Assembly (NCBI RefSeq): GCF_016908415.1
Contig: NZ_JAFBDW010000004.1
Coordinates: 295,479-359,478 of the forward strand
Reading direction: 5' to 3'
DNA: 64,000 bases
DNA from: Caldicoprobacter guelmensis
GTDB taxonomy: Bacteria; Bacillota; Clostridia; Caldicoprobacterales; Caldicoprobacteraceae
Below, piece by piece: positions 1-7,719 of this stretch. Within the stretch, counting starts at the first letter, position 1, and each line of letters begins with the position of its first letter. The notes under the pieces are model-generated. The model worked only from the letters and a program-made list of their open reading frames with translations. It ran no database searches and was not told the DNA's origin. A program made the position numbers and the translations under genes.

Positions 1-2
1 TC

Positions 3-440
3 ATTCAAAATATTCCCAGGCTTAGGAAGCAGGTGGGGGACCGTGCTATATTAAGAGCTATGCACTTTTTGGCCGAGGACCAGAGGGTAGTACGGCAGGT
101 GGAGGCTCTGGAGAGAGGGGATTTTAGTGAATTTTTGAGGCTGGTGAATGAATCGGGAAATAGTTCGTGGAAATGGCTTCAAAACTGCTATACCACCCAA
201 AATCCACATGAGCAGGGAATTACGCTAGCTTTGAGCGTGACCGAAAATTTCTTGAAAGGCAGCGGGAAAGGTGCTTATAGGGTACACGGTGGTGGCTTTG
301 CCGGAACAGTGCTGGTGTTCATGCCTAATGAGCTGCTGGATGAGTATGTGAAACTCATGGAGGGCATATTTGGCAAGGGATCGGTGACCGTTCTGTCCAT
401 AAGGCCCTATGGTACACTATGTATAGATTTGGCTATATAA
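3..440 (+). CDS. galK: Galactokinase, C-terminal part (cut by window edge)
   Basis: The reading frame is open from the first bases, so the N-terminal part lies outside the window. The visible 145 residues match the GHMP-kinase C-terminal region of galactokinase: a helical stretch with the E-x-G-x2-W pattern (ESGNSSWKWLQNCY), then YRVHGGGFAGTVL, the glycine-rich motif 3 that closes over ATP. Galactokinase phosphorylates galactose at C1 in the cytoplasm, the first Leloir step. A GTG at 33 is internal to the family fold and is not the real start. A hairpin terminator follows about 50 bases after the stop, so this is the last gene of its transcript. Confidence 0.85.
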   Translation: MQNIPRLRKQVGDRAILRAMHFLAEDQRVVRQVEALERGDFSEFLRLVNESGNSSWKWLQNCYTTQNPHEQGITLALSVTENFLKGSGKGAYRVHGGGFAGTVLVFMPNELLDEYVKLMEGIFGKGSVTVLSIRPYGTLCIDLAI

Positions 441-489
441 GAAAATTAAAGTAATAAGGAGAATTATTGGGGAAAAACTGTTTTAGATG

Positions 490-526
490 AGAAGAATAGG
501 CAAAATTTGGGCCTATTCTTCTTTAA
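490..526 (+). terminator. Rho-independent terminator after galK
   Basis: A perfect 12-bp stem (AGAAGAATAGGC at 490-501 with its complement at 511-522) and a 9-base loop are followed by TTTAAT. It ends the galactokinase transcript. Confidence 0.8.
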
Positions 527-542
527 TAACATTCAATTGACT

Positions 543-572
543 TTGACTTACTTTGACTTTAGTTTTTATAAT
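543..572 (+). promoter_or_regulatory. Sigma-A-type promoter of the hsp20 gene
   Basis: TTGACT at 543-548 and TATAAT at 567-572 are 18 bases apart. TTGACT occurs three times in this block (537, 543 and 553), but only the middle copy has normal spacing. I see no CIRCE palindrome, so HrcA control is not indicated. Confidence 0.6.
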
Positions 573-650
573 AAAAGCGAACTCAAGAGGAGATACTTAA
601 AAGTAAAAAAACAGAATAAAAATTATTCTTTAGGAAAGGAGTGGTGATAC

Positions 651-1109
651 ATGCGTGATATTACTCCCTTCAGGAGGAGACGTCAAGCATTAACTCCGAG
701 TGAGTGGATTAGAGACTTTTTCGGGAGAGACCTTTTGGATGAATTCTTTGATATGGGATTTTTAACCGGGTTTGGTTCTGGTTTAGCCGGTATGCGCGCA
801 GACGTCAAAGAAACCGATAAGGAATACATCGTTGAGGCTGAACTGCCAGGATTTGATAAAGAAGATATCGATATCGAGCTGTTTGATGACAGGTTGACCA
901 TTTCTGCAAGGCGCAAAGAGGCCGTTGATGAAGAGAGAGCAGATTATATACGCCGCGAGAGGAGATATGGCGAGGTATCCCGCACCTTCATCCTGGAAGG
1001 TGTGAAGGAGGACGGCGTAAGGGCAGAGTACAAGAATGGTATCTTAAGAGTTGTGCTGCCCAAGGCCGAGGAATACACACGGCGCGGCAGGAAGATAGAT
1101 ATCAGTTAA
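651..1109 (+). CDS. Small heat-shock protein, Hsp20/alpha-crystallin family
   Basis: This 152-residue protein fits the Hsp20 family in length. The alpha-crystallin domain begins near residue 48 (DVKETDKEYIVEAELPGF). It ends with the diagnostic A-x-x-x-N-G-x-L motif (EYKNGILRVVLPK), and the C-terminal tail is rich in Arg/Lys. Such proteins are ATP-independent holdases that bind unfolding proteins as large oligomers in the cytoplasm. The ATG at 651 has a strong AAAGGAG site, its own promoter and a terminator, so it is a monocistronic stress gene. Confidence 0.9.
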   Translation: MRDITPFRRRRQALTPSEWIRDFFGRDLLDEFFDMGFLTGFGSGLAGMRADVKETDKEYIVEAELPGFDKEDIDIELFDDRLTISARRKEAVDEERADYIRRERRYGEVSRTFILEGVKEDGVRAEYKNGILRVVLPKAEEYTRRGRKIDIS

Positions 1110-1127
1110 CGGTTTGGGGAAGAACAA

Positions 1128-1163
1128 AGGGGTTACGGCCTATTATGGCTGTAACCCCCTTTT
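1128..1163 (+). terminator. Terminator after hsp20
   Basis: A 12-bp stem (GGGGTTACGGCC at 1129-1140 with 1147-1158, one G-T pair) has a 6-base loop and is followed by CTTTTC. Confidence 0.75.
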
Positions 1164-1326
1164 CATGCTCTTAAACGATTGTTAGTTAATTTTGAGCCTG
1201 CTGTTTTTTGATAAATATGAATCAAAGCGCGTTTTTGTATACGTTCAGCGTTGCATCGAATATATTTTGTTAAATGGATTTTCACAAACCGATTCTCAAG
1301 CGATTGGTCATATGCCAGTTTATTTT

Positions 1327-2202
1327 TTAAGCTGAGAGCAGTTGACGAATCTTCTTTATGTAATTCTGCGTTTCGGCAGGAAGCATTGCAAACTGTATAG
1401 GGTCGTTTAAATCGGTGATGCCTCTTGATTCAATGTTGGCCGGTCCCCAGTTGTAAGCTGCCAAAGCAAGGTCTAGGTTGCCGTTGAAGCGATTAAGTAG
1501 GCTTTGCAGGTACCGCACCCCGCCGTCTATATTTTGGGCGGGGTCAAACGGGTTTGTAACCCCAAGGGATTTGGCAGTAGCTGGCATTAGCTGCATGAGG
1601 CCTAAGGCTCCGGCAGGAGAGACGGCATACGGATTAAAGTTTGACTCTACTTTGATAATGGCCTTAATTAGCGCTGGATCTATCCCATACCTGTTGGCTA
1701 TCTGTTCGATGATGCCATCAAATTGGGTTTGTAAGCCTAGCTGATATATCAGCGGCTGCCAGGCATACATCGCCCCATATGCTTGTTGTGAATATAATTC
1801 CATGAGAGGCAGTAGGTTTGTATAGATAAGTGAAGGGGTGCTGCTTAAGCCAAATGGCGAAGAAATTTCATTCATACCCAGCTCACTTGAGCCTAAGGAG
1901 CTTAGAAGGGCAGTAAACAGTAAGGGGTTGTACACGTTTTGGCTATTTAGTTGTTGAATGTGTATATTGGGAAAACTTGTACGATTGATGCTTTTGACTG
2001 GTGTATTTACGCTTGAGTTTTCTTCTTTTTGTTGTTGACTTGGCTGTTTTAAAGCCGCTTGCTGAACGCTTTCAGCCTGTTTTAGTACCTCTTTAAATGA
2101 TATGGCATTTCTCTCATGCCTGCCCAAGTTTACGCCGTAAGGCAGACGTCCCTGTATTTCTGTTAGCTTTTCTTCAAATATCTGGCGTACTATATTGGAC
2201 AA
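1327..2202 (-). CDS. Lytic transglycosylase with C-terminal SLT domain
   Basis: The last ~130 residues form a soluble-lytic-transglycosylase fold. The catalytic Glu sits in IIKVESNFNPYAVSP, followed by the family motifs GALGLMQLMPATA and AAYNWGP. These enzymes cleave peptidoglycan between MurNAc and GlcNAc, forming an anhydro product. The first ~155 residues are Ser/Gln-rich and low in complexity, probably a linker. I see no clear signal peptide, so export is uncertain. The start is a TTG at 2202 behind GAGGTGA. It stands alone and reads opposite to both neighbours. Confidence 0.85.
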   Translation of the reverse strand: MSNIVRQIFEEKLTEIQGRLPYGVNLGRHERNAISFKEVLKQAESVQQAALKQPSQQQKEENSSVNTPVKSINRTSFPNIHIQQLNSQNVYNPLLFTALLSSLGSSELGMNEISSPFGLSSTPSLIYTNLLPLMELYSQQAYGAMYAWQPLIYQLGLQTQFDGIIEQIANRYGIDPALIKAIIKVESNFNPYAVSPAGALGLMQLMPATAKSLGVTNPFDPAQNIDGGVRYLQSLLNRFNGNLDLALAAYNWGPANIESRGITDLNDPIQFAMLPAETQNYIKKIRQLLSA

Positions 2203-2391
2203 GGGGTATCACCTCATTGCACATTTTACCACTGAACGGAGGTTTAAGCAAGCACCCCTTTGTCCTATTTTCATTTTAAAGGTTGTCGAAGTTTTTGGTG
2301 TTGAGTGATTTAGGATTAGGACGGCACAGGTATTTGCTGAATAAAAAGTTGCTCTACAGGGATTACTTTAAATTGAGAATTAACATTTGCA

Positions 2392-2421
2392 TTAAAAAGC
2401 TGGTAAAAGCAATGGTAAAAT
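2392..2421 (+). promoter_or_regulatory. Possible promoter of ldh
   Basis: TTAAAA at 2392-2397 is 18 bases from TAAAAT at 2416-2421. The -10 is extended (TGG before it), as in several other promoters in this window. The -35 is poor. No complete Rex-type palindrome was found nearby. Confidence 0.4.
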
Positions 2422-2478
2422 ATACAAAAAAATGTTAAAATAAAAACCGTAAATCTAAGGATAGAAAGGGATAGGTGA

Positions 2479-3438
2479 TTGTTTGTGAAAACAAAATTTT
2501 ATGGTAACAAAGTGACCATAATTGGGTCTGGTTTTGTGGGAGCCACTACCGCTTATGCGTTAATGATGGGCGGAACGGCTTCGGAAATAGCACTGGTGGA
2601 TATAAACCAGAAAAGGCTGGAGGGTGAGGTGATGGACCTGAATCACGGCATAGCCTTTGTTCCTCCGGTCAGAATACACGCCGGCACATATGAGGATTGT
2701 GCTGATTCCAATGTGGTTATAATAACCGCAGGAGTGGCTCAAAAGCCGGGTGAGACCCGCCTTGACCTGCTTAAGAGAAACATAGAGGTTTTTCGCTCCA
2801 TTGTACCCAGGATTGTGGAGCACAATAAGGATTGCATAATACTGGTAGTAACCAATCCGGTGGATATACTGACATATGTGACGCTCAAGATTTCGGGACT
2901 GCCTCCCTCCCAGGTCATGGGTTCGGGTACCGTCCTGGACAGTGCGCGTTTCAGATTCCTGCTGGGGCAACATTGCCATGTGGCTACTCAAAATGTCCAT
3001 GCATATATAATAGGCGAGCACGGTGACAGCGAGGTAGCTGCTTGGAGCATTACCAATATAGCCGGTATGCCGATAGAGCAGTATTGCTTGAGGTGTGGGC
3101 GAAGCTGTGAAGAGGACGTAAAGATGAAGATATTTGAGGAGGTGAAGAATGCGGCCTACAAAATAATCGAAGCCAAAGGTGCTACTTATTATGCTGTTGG
3201 CCTTGCGGTAAGGCGCATAGTTGAGGCTATATTGAGAGACGAAAATGTGGTGCTTCCGGTATCGTCGCTTATGCAGGGTTATTATGGTGTAGAGGAGATA
3301 TGCCTGAGCCTTCCCACGCTGGTCAATGCTAAGGGAATTGCACGTGTGTTAGAGCTTCCCTTAAGCCAATCTGAGCAGGAAGGCTTCAGAAGGTCAGCCG
3401 AGGTTTTAAAAGGGTGGTTAAAAGAAGCGGGATTTTAA
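2479..3438 (+). CDS. ldh: L-lactate dehydrogenase
   Basis: This is the NAD-dependent cytoplasmic enzyme that reduces pyruvate to L-lactate and regenerates NAD in fermentation. The 319 residues show the Rossmann motif GSGFVGATTAYAL near residue 16 and the substrate loop AQKPGETRLDL, where the Gln before KPGETR marks lactate rather than malate specificity. The catalytic His is in IIGEHGDSE, and the downstream effector and tetramer regions are typical. The start is TTG at 2479 behind GAAAGGG; a GTG six bases later is an alternative. trmL begins 12 bases after the stop. Confidence 0.92.
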   Translation: MFVKTKFYGNKVTIIGSGFVGATTAYALMMGGTASEIALVDINQKRLEGEVMDLNHGIAFVPPVRIHAGTYEDCADSNVVIITAGVAQKPGETRLDLLKRNIEVFRSIVPRIVEHNKDCIILVVTNPVDILTYVTLKISGLPPSQVMGSGTVLDSARFRFLLGQHCHVATQNVHAYIIGEHGDSEVAAWSITNIAGMPIEQYCLRCGRSCEEDVKMKIFEEVKNAAYKIIEAKGATYYAVGLAVRRIVEAILRDENVVLPVSSLMQGYYGVEEICLSLPTLVNAKGIARVLELPLSQSEQEGFRRSAEVLKGWLKEAGF

Positions 3439-3449
3439 GGGGGGTCATC

Positions 3450-3950
3450 ATGCCTTTACATGTTGTCCTGGTGGAGCCAGAGATTCCTCAAAATACAGGT
3501 AATATAGCTCGTACCTGTGCCGCTACCGGATGCATCCTTCATTTGGTGAGGCCGCTGGGCTTTTCCACCGAGGATAAATACCTCAAAAGGGCGGGACTGG
3601 ATTACTGGCCCCTGGTGGAGATACATTATCACGATTCGGTTGATGAAATATTTGCTCGGTATCCGCAGGGGGATTTCTACTTTTCCACCACCAAGGCGGC
3701 CAGGGATTACGCTTCGGTGCGGTATACCCCTGACAGCTTTATATTTTTTGGGAAAGAAACTGCCGGGCTTCCCGAGGACTTGTTAAGGAGGTACTATGAT
3801 CGCTGTATAAGGATTCCTATGAGGGCTGAGGCCAGGTCTTTGAACCTGTCCAATTCTGTGGCCATCATAGTATATGAAGCGTTAAGGCAATTGGGCTTTC
3901 CTGGACTGGAGCTTAAGGGGAGATTAAGGTCTGAGACAAACGGTGGTTGA
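3450..3950 (+). CDS. trmL: tRNA (cytidine/uridine-34 2'-O)-methyltransferase TrmL
   Basis: This is a SPOUT-class methyltransferase of 166 residues, the normal length for the TrmL/YibK group, which methylates the wobble ribose of certain tRNA-Leu. Visible motifs are NTGNIARTCAATG near the N-terminus, FFGKETAGLP in the middle, and the knot segment RSLNLSNSVAIIVYE that binds S-adenosylmethionine. The ATG at 3450 has an AAGGGGGG site overlapping the ldh stop region. An in-frame GTG at 3414 would lie inside ldh and is rejected. It is probably co-transcribed with ldh. Confidence 0.9.
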   Translation: MPLHVVLVEPEIPQNTGNIARTCAATGCILHLVRPLGFSTEDKYLKRAGLDYWPLVEIHYHDSVDEIFARYPQGDFYFSTTKAARDYASVRYTPDSFIFFGKETAGLPEDLLRRYYDRCIRIPMRAEARSLNLSNSVAIIVYEALRQLGFPGLELKGRLRSETNGG

Positions 3951-3987
3951 TGATTGTAATATTTTTTGACTTTTTTCCGCTGTTGTA

Positions 3988-4016
3988 TTGAAATTTTTGG
4001 TTGTTTAGTATAAAAT
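3988..4016 (+). promoter_or_regulatory. Likely promoter of the cggR-gapA operon
   Basis: TTGAAA at 3988-3993 and TAAAAT at 4011-4016 are 17 bases apart, ~110 bases upstream of cggR and upstream of the operator-like repeats. Confidence 0.5.
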
Positions 4017-4072
4017 AAATAGAGTAAATATAAGGTGGATGTACATTTGTGTTAGAGGTGTTTTTATATTCG

Positions 4073-4110
4073 CGGTGGGACGTTTTTTGCACGGCGGGAC
4101 AATTTTAGTC
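4073..4110 (+). promoter_or_regulatory. CggR-type operator (two GGGAC half-repeats)
   Basis: Two direct repeats, CGGTGGGAC at 4073-4081 and CGGCGGGAC at 4092-4100, lie 19 bases apart. Each is followed by six bases and a TGCA/AGTC tetrad. This matches the layout I recall for the Bacillus CggR operator (tandem CGGGAC-N6-TGTC). Its place between promoter and cggR start fits autorepression relieved by fructose-1,6-bisphosphate. Confidence 0.7.
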
Positions 4111-4123
4111 CAGGGGGAAGTCT

Positions 4124-5179
4124 ATGTTACAGCCCCATATACTTTTGAAAAAGATAGTACCAGAGTTAATAGAAGTATATGAGAAGAGATATACTATATT
4201 GCGTAATGTATATAACTTACAGCCAATAGGCAGGAGAACCCTGGCATCGCGTTTGGGTATGGGAGAAAGGACGGTACGTAACGAGACGGAATTTTTGAGA
4301 AATGCGGGCCTTCTGGAGATTAGCCCTTTGGGGATGAAAGTGACTCGAGAAGGCGAGTTGTTGCTGGAAGGGCTTAAAGATTTTACTCACGAGCTCAAAG
4401 GCCTCAATAGGTTGGAGGAGAGGCTGCAGAATATACTGGGTTTGGAACGCGCCATAGTGGTAAGTGGGGACGTGGATGAGGACCCTCTGGTTTTGAAAGA
4501 TATAGGCAAAGCTGCAGCCAGATTTTTAGAAGGCATTATTGAGCGGGGCAATATAATAGCTGTGACCGGCGGTTCTACCGTAGGGGCGGTAGCTGATGCC
4601 CTTTCGCCTGTCAACGATAGTACCGATGTAGTGGTGTTGCCCGCCAGGGGTGGAATGGGCAGGGAGGTAGAGCATCAGTCTAACGTGATAGCCTCCATTT
4701 TTGCCAAAAAGTTAGGAGGCCAGTACAGGTTGCTTCACATCCCTGACCAGCTGAGGGCTGAGTCGATGGAGACGCTTTTAAGTGAGCCGGATATAAAAAG
4801 CGTTATTGACAACCTGCAAAATGCCGATATACTTATTTATGGAATAGGTCGGGCACAGGATATGATGCAGAGAAGGAACTTTACCTATGAGCAGCAAGAA
4901 GAGCTAGAGAGGCGTGGCGCTGTGGCCGAGGCGTTTGGCTACTTTTTCAATTCAAAAGGCGAAATAGTTTATGCCTGCAACTCCATATGGTTCAAGATGG
5001 ACAATTTAAAGCGCATTCCAAAGGTTATAGCTGTAGCGGGAGGCAGGCAAAAGGCAAAGGCCATAATGGCGGTGTTTAAACATTGGAAAAAAGGCATATT
5101 AGTGACCGATGAAGGCGCAGCGCGAGAGATGATACAATTATGTGAGGACAATGAGGATTATAAGCCCGATGCGAATTAA
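4124..5179 (+). CDS. cggR: Central glycolytic genes regulator CggR (SorC family)
   Basis: A 351-residue repressor with an N-terminal winged helix-turn-helix (residues ~40-85, LASRLGMGERTVRNETEFL) and a C-terminal SorC/DeoR-type sugar-phosphate-binding domain (TGGSTVGAVADAL, then VVLPARGGMGREVEHQSN). In Bacillus this protein blocks the gapA operon until fructose-1,6-bisphosphate binds. Here it directly precedes gapA, and an operator-like tandem repeat sits 24 bases before its start. The ATG at 4124 follows CAGGGGGAAG. Confidence 0.93.
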   Translation: MLQPHILLKKIVPELIEVYEKRYTILRNVYNLQPIGRRTLASRLGMGERTVRNETEFLRNAGLLEISPLGMKVTREGELLLEGLKDFTHELKGLNRLEERLQNILGLERAIVVSGDVDEDPLVLKDIGKAAARFLEGIIERGNIIAVTGGSTVGAVADALSPVNDSTDVVVLPARGGMGREVEHQSNVIASIFAKKLGGQYRLLHIPDQLRAESMETLLSEPDIKSVIDNLQNADILIYGIGRAQDMMQRRNFTYEQQEELERRGAVAEAFGYFFNSKGEIVYACNSIWFKMDNLKRIPKVIAVAGGRQKAKAIMAVFKHWKKGILVTDEGAAREMIQLCEDNEDYKPDAN

Positions 5180-5222
5180 GAGTTTGAACTTTTCGTGTGT
5201 AGTTGATATCATTAGTATGGGT

Positions 5223-5238
5223 CCCATGTTTTCATGGG
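5223..5238 (+). promoter_or_regulatory. Hairpin between cggR and gapA
   Basis: CCCATG-TTTT-CATGGG forms a compact 6-bp hairpin without a following U run, 37 bases before the gapA start. It is not a terminator. Its place resembles the processing/stabilising structure at the 5' end of mature Bacillus gapA mRNA. Confidence 0.5.
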
Positions 5239-5274
5239 TTACAATAAAAATTTAAAATGAGGAGGAATGTACAT

Positions 5275-6288
5275 ATGGCAATCAGGGTTGGTATTAACGG
5301 TTTCGGGAGAATAGGGAGAAACGCATTCAAGGCAGCTTTGGACAAATACGGCAACGACATCGAATTTGTGGCTATCAATGACTTGACCGATGCTGCCACG
5401 CTGGCTCATCTGCTGAAGTATGACTCTTGTTTTGGCAAGTTCAACGGCGAGGTTGTGGCAAAGGACGACAAGCTGGTTGTAAACGGGAAAGAGATCAAGG
5501 TTTTAGCTGAGAAAGACCCTGCCAATCTGCCGTGGAAGGACCTTGGGGTAGACATCGTAATCGAGTCTACAGGGCTCTTCACTTCTAGGGATAAGGCCAT
5601 CAAGCACATCGAAGGTGGTGCCAAGAAGGTCATAATCACTGCTCCTGCCAAAGAAGAGGATATCACCATCGTCATCGGCGTAAATGAGGACAAGTATGAC
5701 CCGGCAAAGCATCACATCATCTCCAACGCTTCATGCACCACCAACTGCTTGGCTCCTGTCGTAAAGGTGTTGCATGAGAAGTTTGGTGTTAAGAAAGGGC
5801 TTATGACCACCGTTCACGCCTATACTAACGACCAGAGGATTCTGGACCTGCCTCATAAGGATTTGAGGAGAGCAAGGGCAGCTGCACTGTCCATCATTCC
5901 TACCACCACTGGTGCTGCTAAGGCTGTTGCTTTGGTATTGCCCGAGCTTAAGGGTAAGCTCAATGGATTTGCCATGAGGGTGCCTACACCCACCGTATCG
6001 GTAGTCGACTTTGTGGCTGACCTTGAGAAGCCTGCTACTGTAGAGGAGATCAACGCTGCATTGAAAGAGGCTGCTGAAGGACCCATGAAGGGTATCCTCG
6101 GGTATGAGGAAGAACCGCTGGTATCCATAGACTTCAAGCAAGATCCTCGTTCGTCCATAGTAGATGCTCTGTCCACCATGGTGATAGATGGCACTCTCGC
6201 AAAAGTGGTTGCCTGGTATGACAACGAGTGGGGTTATTCCAACAGGGTGGCAGACCTTGTAATGTACATCGCATCCAAGGGCCTGTAA
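5275..6288 (+). CDS. gapA: Glyceraldehyde-3-phosphate dehydrogenase, type I
   Basis: A 337-residue cytoplasmic enzyme that oxidises glyceraldehyde-3-phosphate to 1,3-bisphosphoglycerate. It shows the NAD-binding GINGFGRIGRN at the start, the catalytic cysteine in SNASCTTNCLAPV near residue 155, the catalytic His in TVHAYTNDQ, and the phosphate-binding TTTGAAKAV. The acidic residue in VAINDL favours NAD over NADP, so this is the glycolytic isozyme. The ATG at 5275 has a perfect GGAGGA site; an upstream ATG at 5257 overlaps that site and is rejected. It lies second in the glycolytic operon. Confidence 0.96.
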   Translation: MAIRVGINGFGRIGRNAFKAALDKYGNDIEFVAINDLTDAATLAHLLKYDSCFGKFNGEVVAKDDKLVVNGKEIKVLAEKDPANLPWKDLGVDIVIESTGLFTSRDKAIKHIEGGAKKVIITAPAKEEDITIVIGVNEDKYDPAKHHIISNASCTTNCLAPVVKVLHEKFGVKKGLMTTVHAYTNDQRILDLPHKDLRRARAAALSIIPTTTGAAKAVALVLPELKGKLNGFAMRVPTPTVSVVDFVADLEKPATVEEINAALKEAAEGPMKGILGYEEEPLVSIDFKQDPRSSIVDALSTMVIDGTLAKVVAWYDNEWGYSNRVADLVMYIASKGL

Positions 6289-6306
6289 TGTAAAGGAGTG
6301 GTCTTT

Positions 6307-7494
6307 GTGAATAAGAAAACCATAGAGGATATAGATGTAAGAGGTAAACGCGTGCTTGTCCGCGTTGACTTCAACGTTCCAATGGATGAAAACGGCAACA
6401 TCACCGACGATACGCGTATAAGGGCCGCTCTTCCCACCATACAGTATTTACTTAAAAACAATGCCAAAGTAATACTTATGTCACACTTGGGAAGGCCGAA
6501 AGGGGAAGGGTTTGACCCCAAATACAGCCTGGCACCCGTTGCTAAGCACTTGAGCAAGCTGCTGGGTCAGGAAGTCATTATGGCAAAAGACGTCATAGGG
6601 GAGAGCGCAAGAAATGCTGTTGCCAACATGAAGGAAGGGCAGGTTGTCCTTCTTGAGAATGTTCGCTTCCACAAGGAAGAGACCAAGAACGACCCAGAGT
6701 TTGCCAAGGCTTTGGCCCAGTTGGGGGATATATATGTCAACGATGCCTTTGGCAGCGCTCACAGGGCTCATGCTTCCACTGAAGGGGTTGCCCATTACTT
6801 GCCGGCTGTGGCGGGTTACCTGATACAGAAAGAGCTGGAGGTCATGGGCAAGGCCCTGGAGAATCCCGACAGGCCTTTTGTGGCTATTCTGGGGGGTGCC
6901 AAGGTATCTGACAAGATAGGGGTAATTGAGAACCTCATCAACAAGGTGGATGTCCTCCTTATAGGCGGGGGTATGGCTTATACCTTCCTTAAGGCCAAGG
7001 GCTATGAGGTGGGCAATTCCTTAGTAGAAGAGGACAAAATCGAGCTGGCAAAGCAGCTTATGGAGAAGGCAAAGGAGAAGGGCGTAAAGCTTCTACTGCC
7101 TGTGGACAACGTGGTGGCCCAGGAGTTCAAGGCCGATGCACCGCACAAGGTGGTGGACAGCGATAAGATAGAACCCGGTTGGATGGGTTTGGATATAGGG
7201 CCTAGGACCAGGGAACTGTTTGGTGAGGAGATCAAGAAGGCCAAGACCGTCGTTTGGAACGGGCCAATGGGGGTATTTGAGATGCCCGCCTTTGCCGAGG
7301 GGACCAAGGCCGTAGCTAAGTATGTAAGCGAATGCGGTGGTACCACCATCATTGGTGGCGGCGACTCGGCCGCCGCTGTTGAGCAGCTGGGATTTGCCGA
7401 TAAGATGACGCATATTTCCACAGGTGGTGGCGCTTCTCTGGAGTTCCTGGAGGGCAAGGTACTACCGGGAATTGCGGCCCTTAACGATAGATGA
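6307..7494 (+). CDS. pgk: Phosphoglycerate kinase
   Basis: This 395-residue monomeric kinase makes ATP from 1,3-bisphosphoglycerate. The N-lobe motifs are VLVRVDFNVPMD, SHLGRPKG and NDAFGSAHRAHAS. The C-lobe nucleotide motifs are ILGGAKVSDK, NGPMGVFE and the GGGDSAAAVEQLG loop. The chosen GTG at 6307 lies 8 bases after AAAGGAG; a GTG at 6298 falls inside that ribosome site and is rejected. It begins 18 bases after gapA. Confidence 0.95.
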   Translation: MNKKTIEDIDVRGKRVLVRVDFNVPMDENGNITDDTRIRAALPTIQYLLKNNAKVILMSHLGRPKGEGFDPKYSLAPVAKHLSKLLGQEVIMAKDVIGESARNAVANMKEGQVVLLENVRFHKEETKNDPEFAKALAQLGDIYVNDAFGSAHRAHASTEGVAHYLPAVAGYLIQKELEVMGKALENPDRPFVAILGGAKVSDKIGVIENLINKVDVLLIGGGMAYTFLKAKGYEVGNSLVEEDKIELAKQLMEKAKEKGVKLLLPVDNVVAQEFKADAPHKVVDSDKIEPGWMGLDIGPRTRELFGEEIKKAKTVVWNGPMGVFEMPAFAEGTKAVAKYVSECGGTTIIGGGDSAAAVEQLGFADKMTHISTGGGASLEFLEGKVLPGIAALNDR

Positions 7495-7546
7495 GATTGA
7501 GAACAAAAAATTGCTTTCTACAAATTAAAACAGGTATTGACATGTC

Positions 7547-7585
7547 GATAAATGTTATGTTAAATAGATAAATGTTGTGTTGAAT
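7547..7585 (+). repeat. Tandem direct repeat before tpiA, period 20
   Basis: Two 19-base copies, GATAAATGTTATGTTAAAT (7547-7565) and GATAAATGTTGTGTTGAAT (7567-7585), differ at two positions. They lie just after a TTGACA at 7537, so they may overlap a weak internal promoter or be a two-site operator. Confidence 0.6.
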
Positions 7586-7651
7586 TAAGAAGTAATTTTA
7601 TTAAGGTAGTGTGAGGTTGCCAACATTGCCCCCTAAATTTTATATAGATTA

Positions 7652-7696
7652 CCCAACCAATGGCTGCCCGGGGTTTTCCCGGGCAGGTAGGTTGGG
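7652..7696 (+). promoter_or_regulatory. Extended hairpin in the tpiA 5' leader
   Basis: The inner stem CTGCCCGGG/CCCGGGCAG (7664-7672 with 7678-7686, loop GTTTT) is continued by an outer stem CCCAACC/GGTTGGG (7652-7658 with 7690-7696). It ends 9 bases before the tpiA ribosome site. With no U run it is not a classic terminator. RNA processing, protection or translational tuning are more likely. Confidence 0.7.
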
Positions 7697-7719
7697 ATGT
7701 GATGTAAGGAGAGTTGAGT

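Noticed and set aside
683..916. Open frame antisense to hsp20
   Set aside because: It lies wholly within a clear Hsp20 gene, has low-complexity Ser-rich composition and no ribosome site.
2423..2460. Rex-type operator upstream of ldh
   Set aside because: Only a half site (TGTTAAAAT) is present; the inverted second half is missing.
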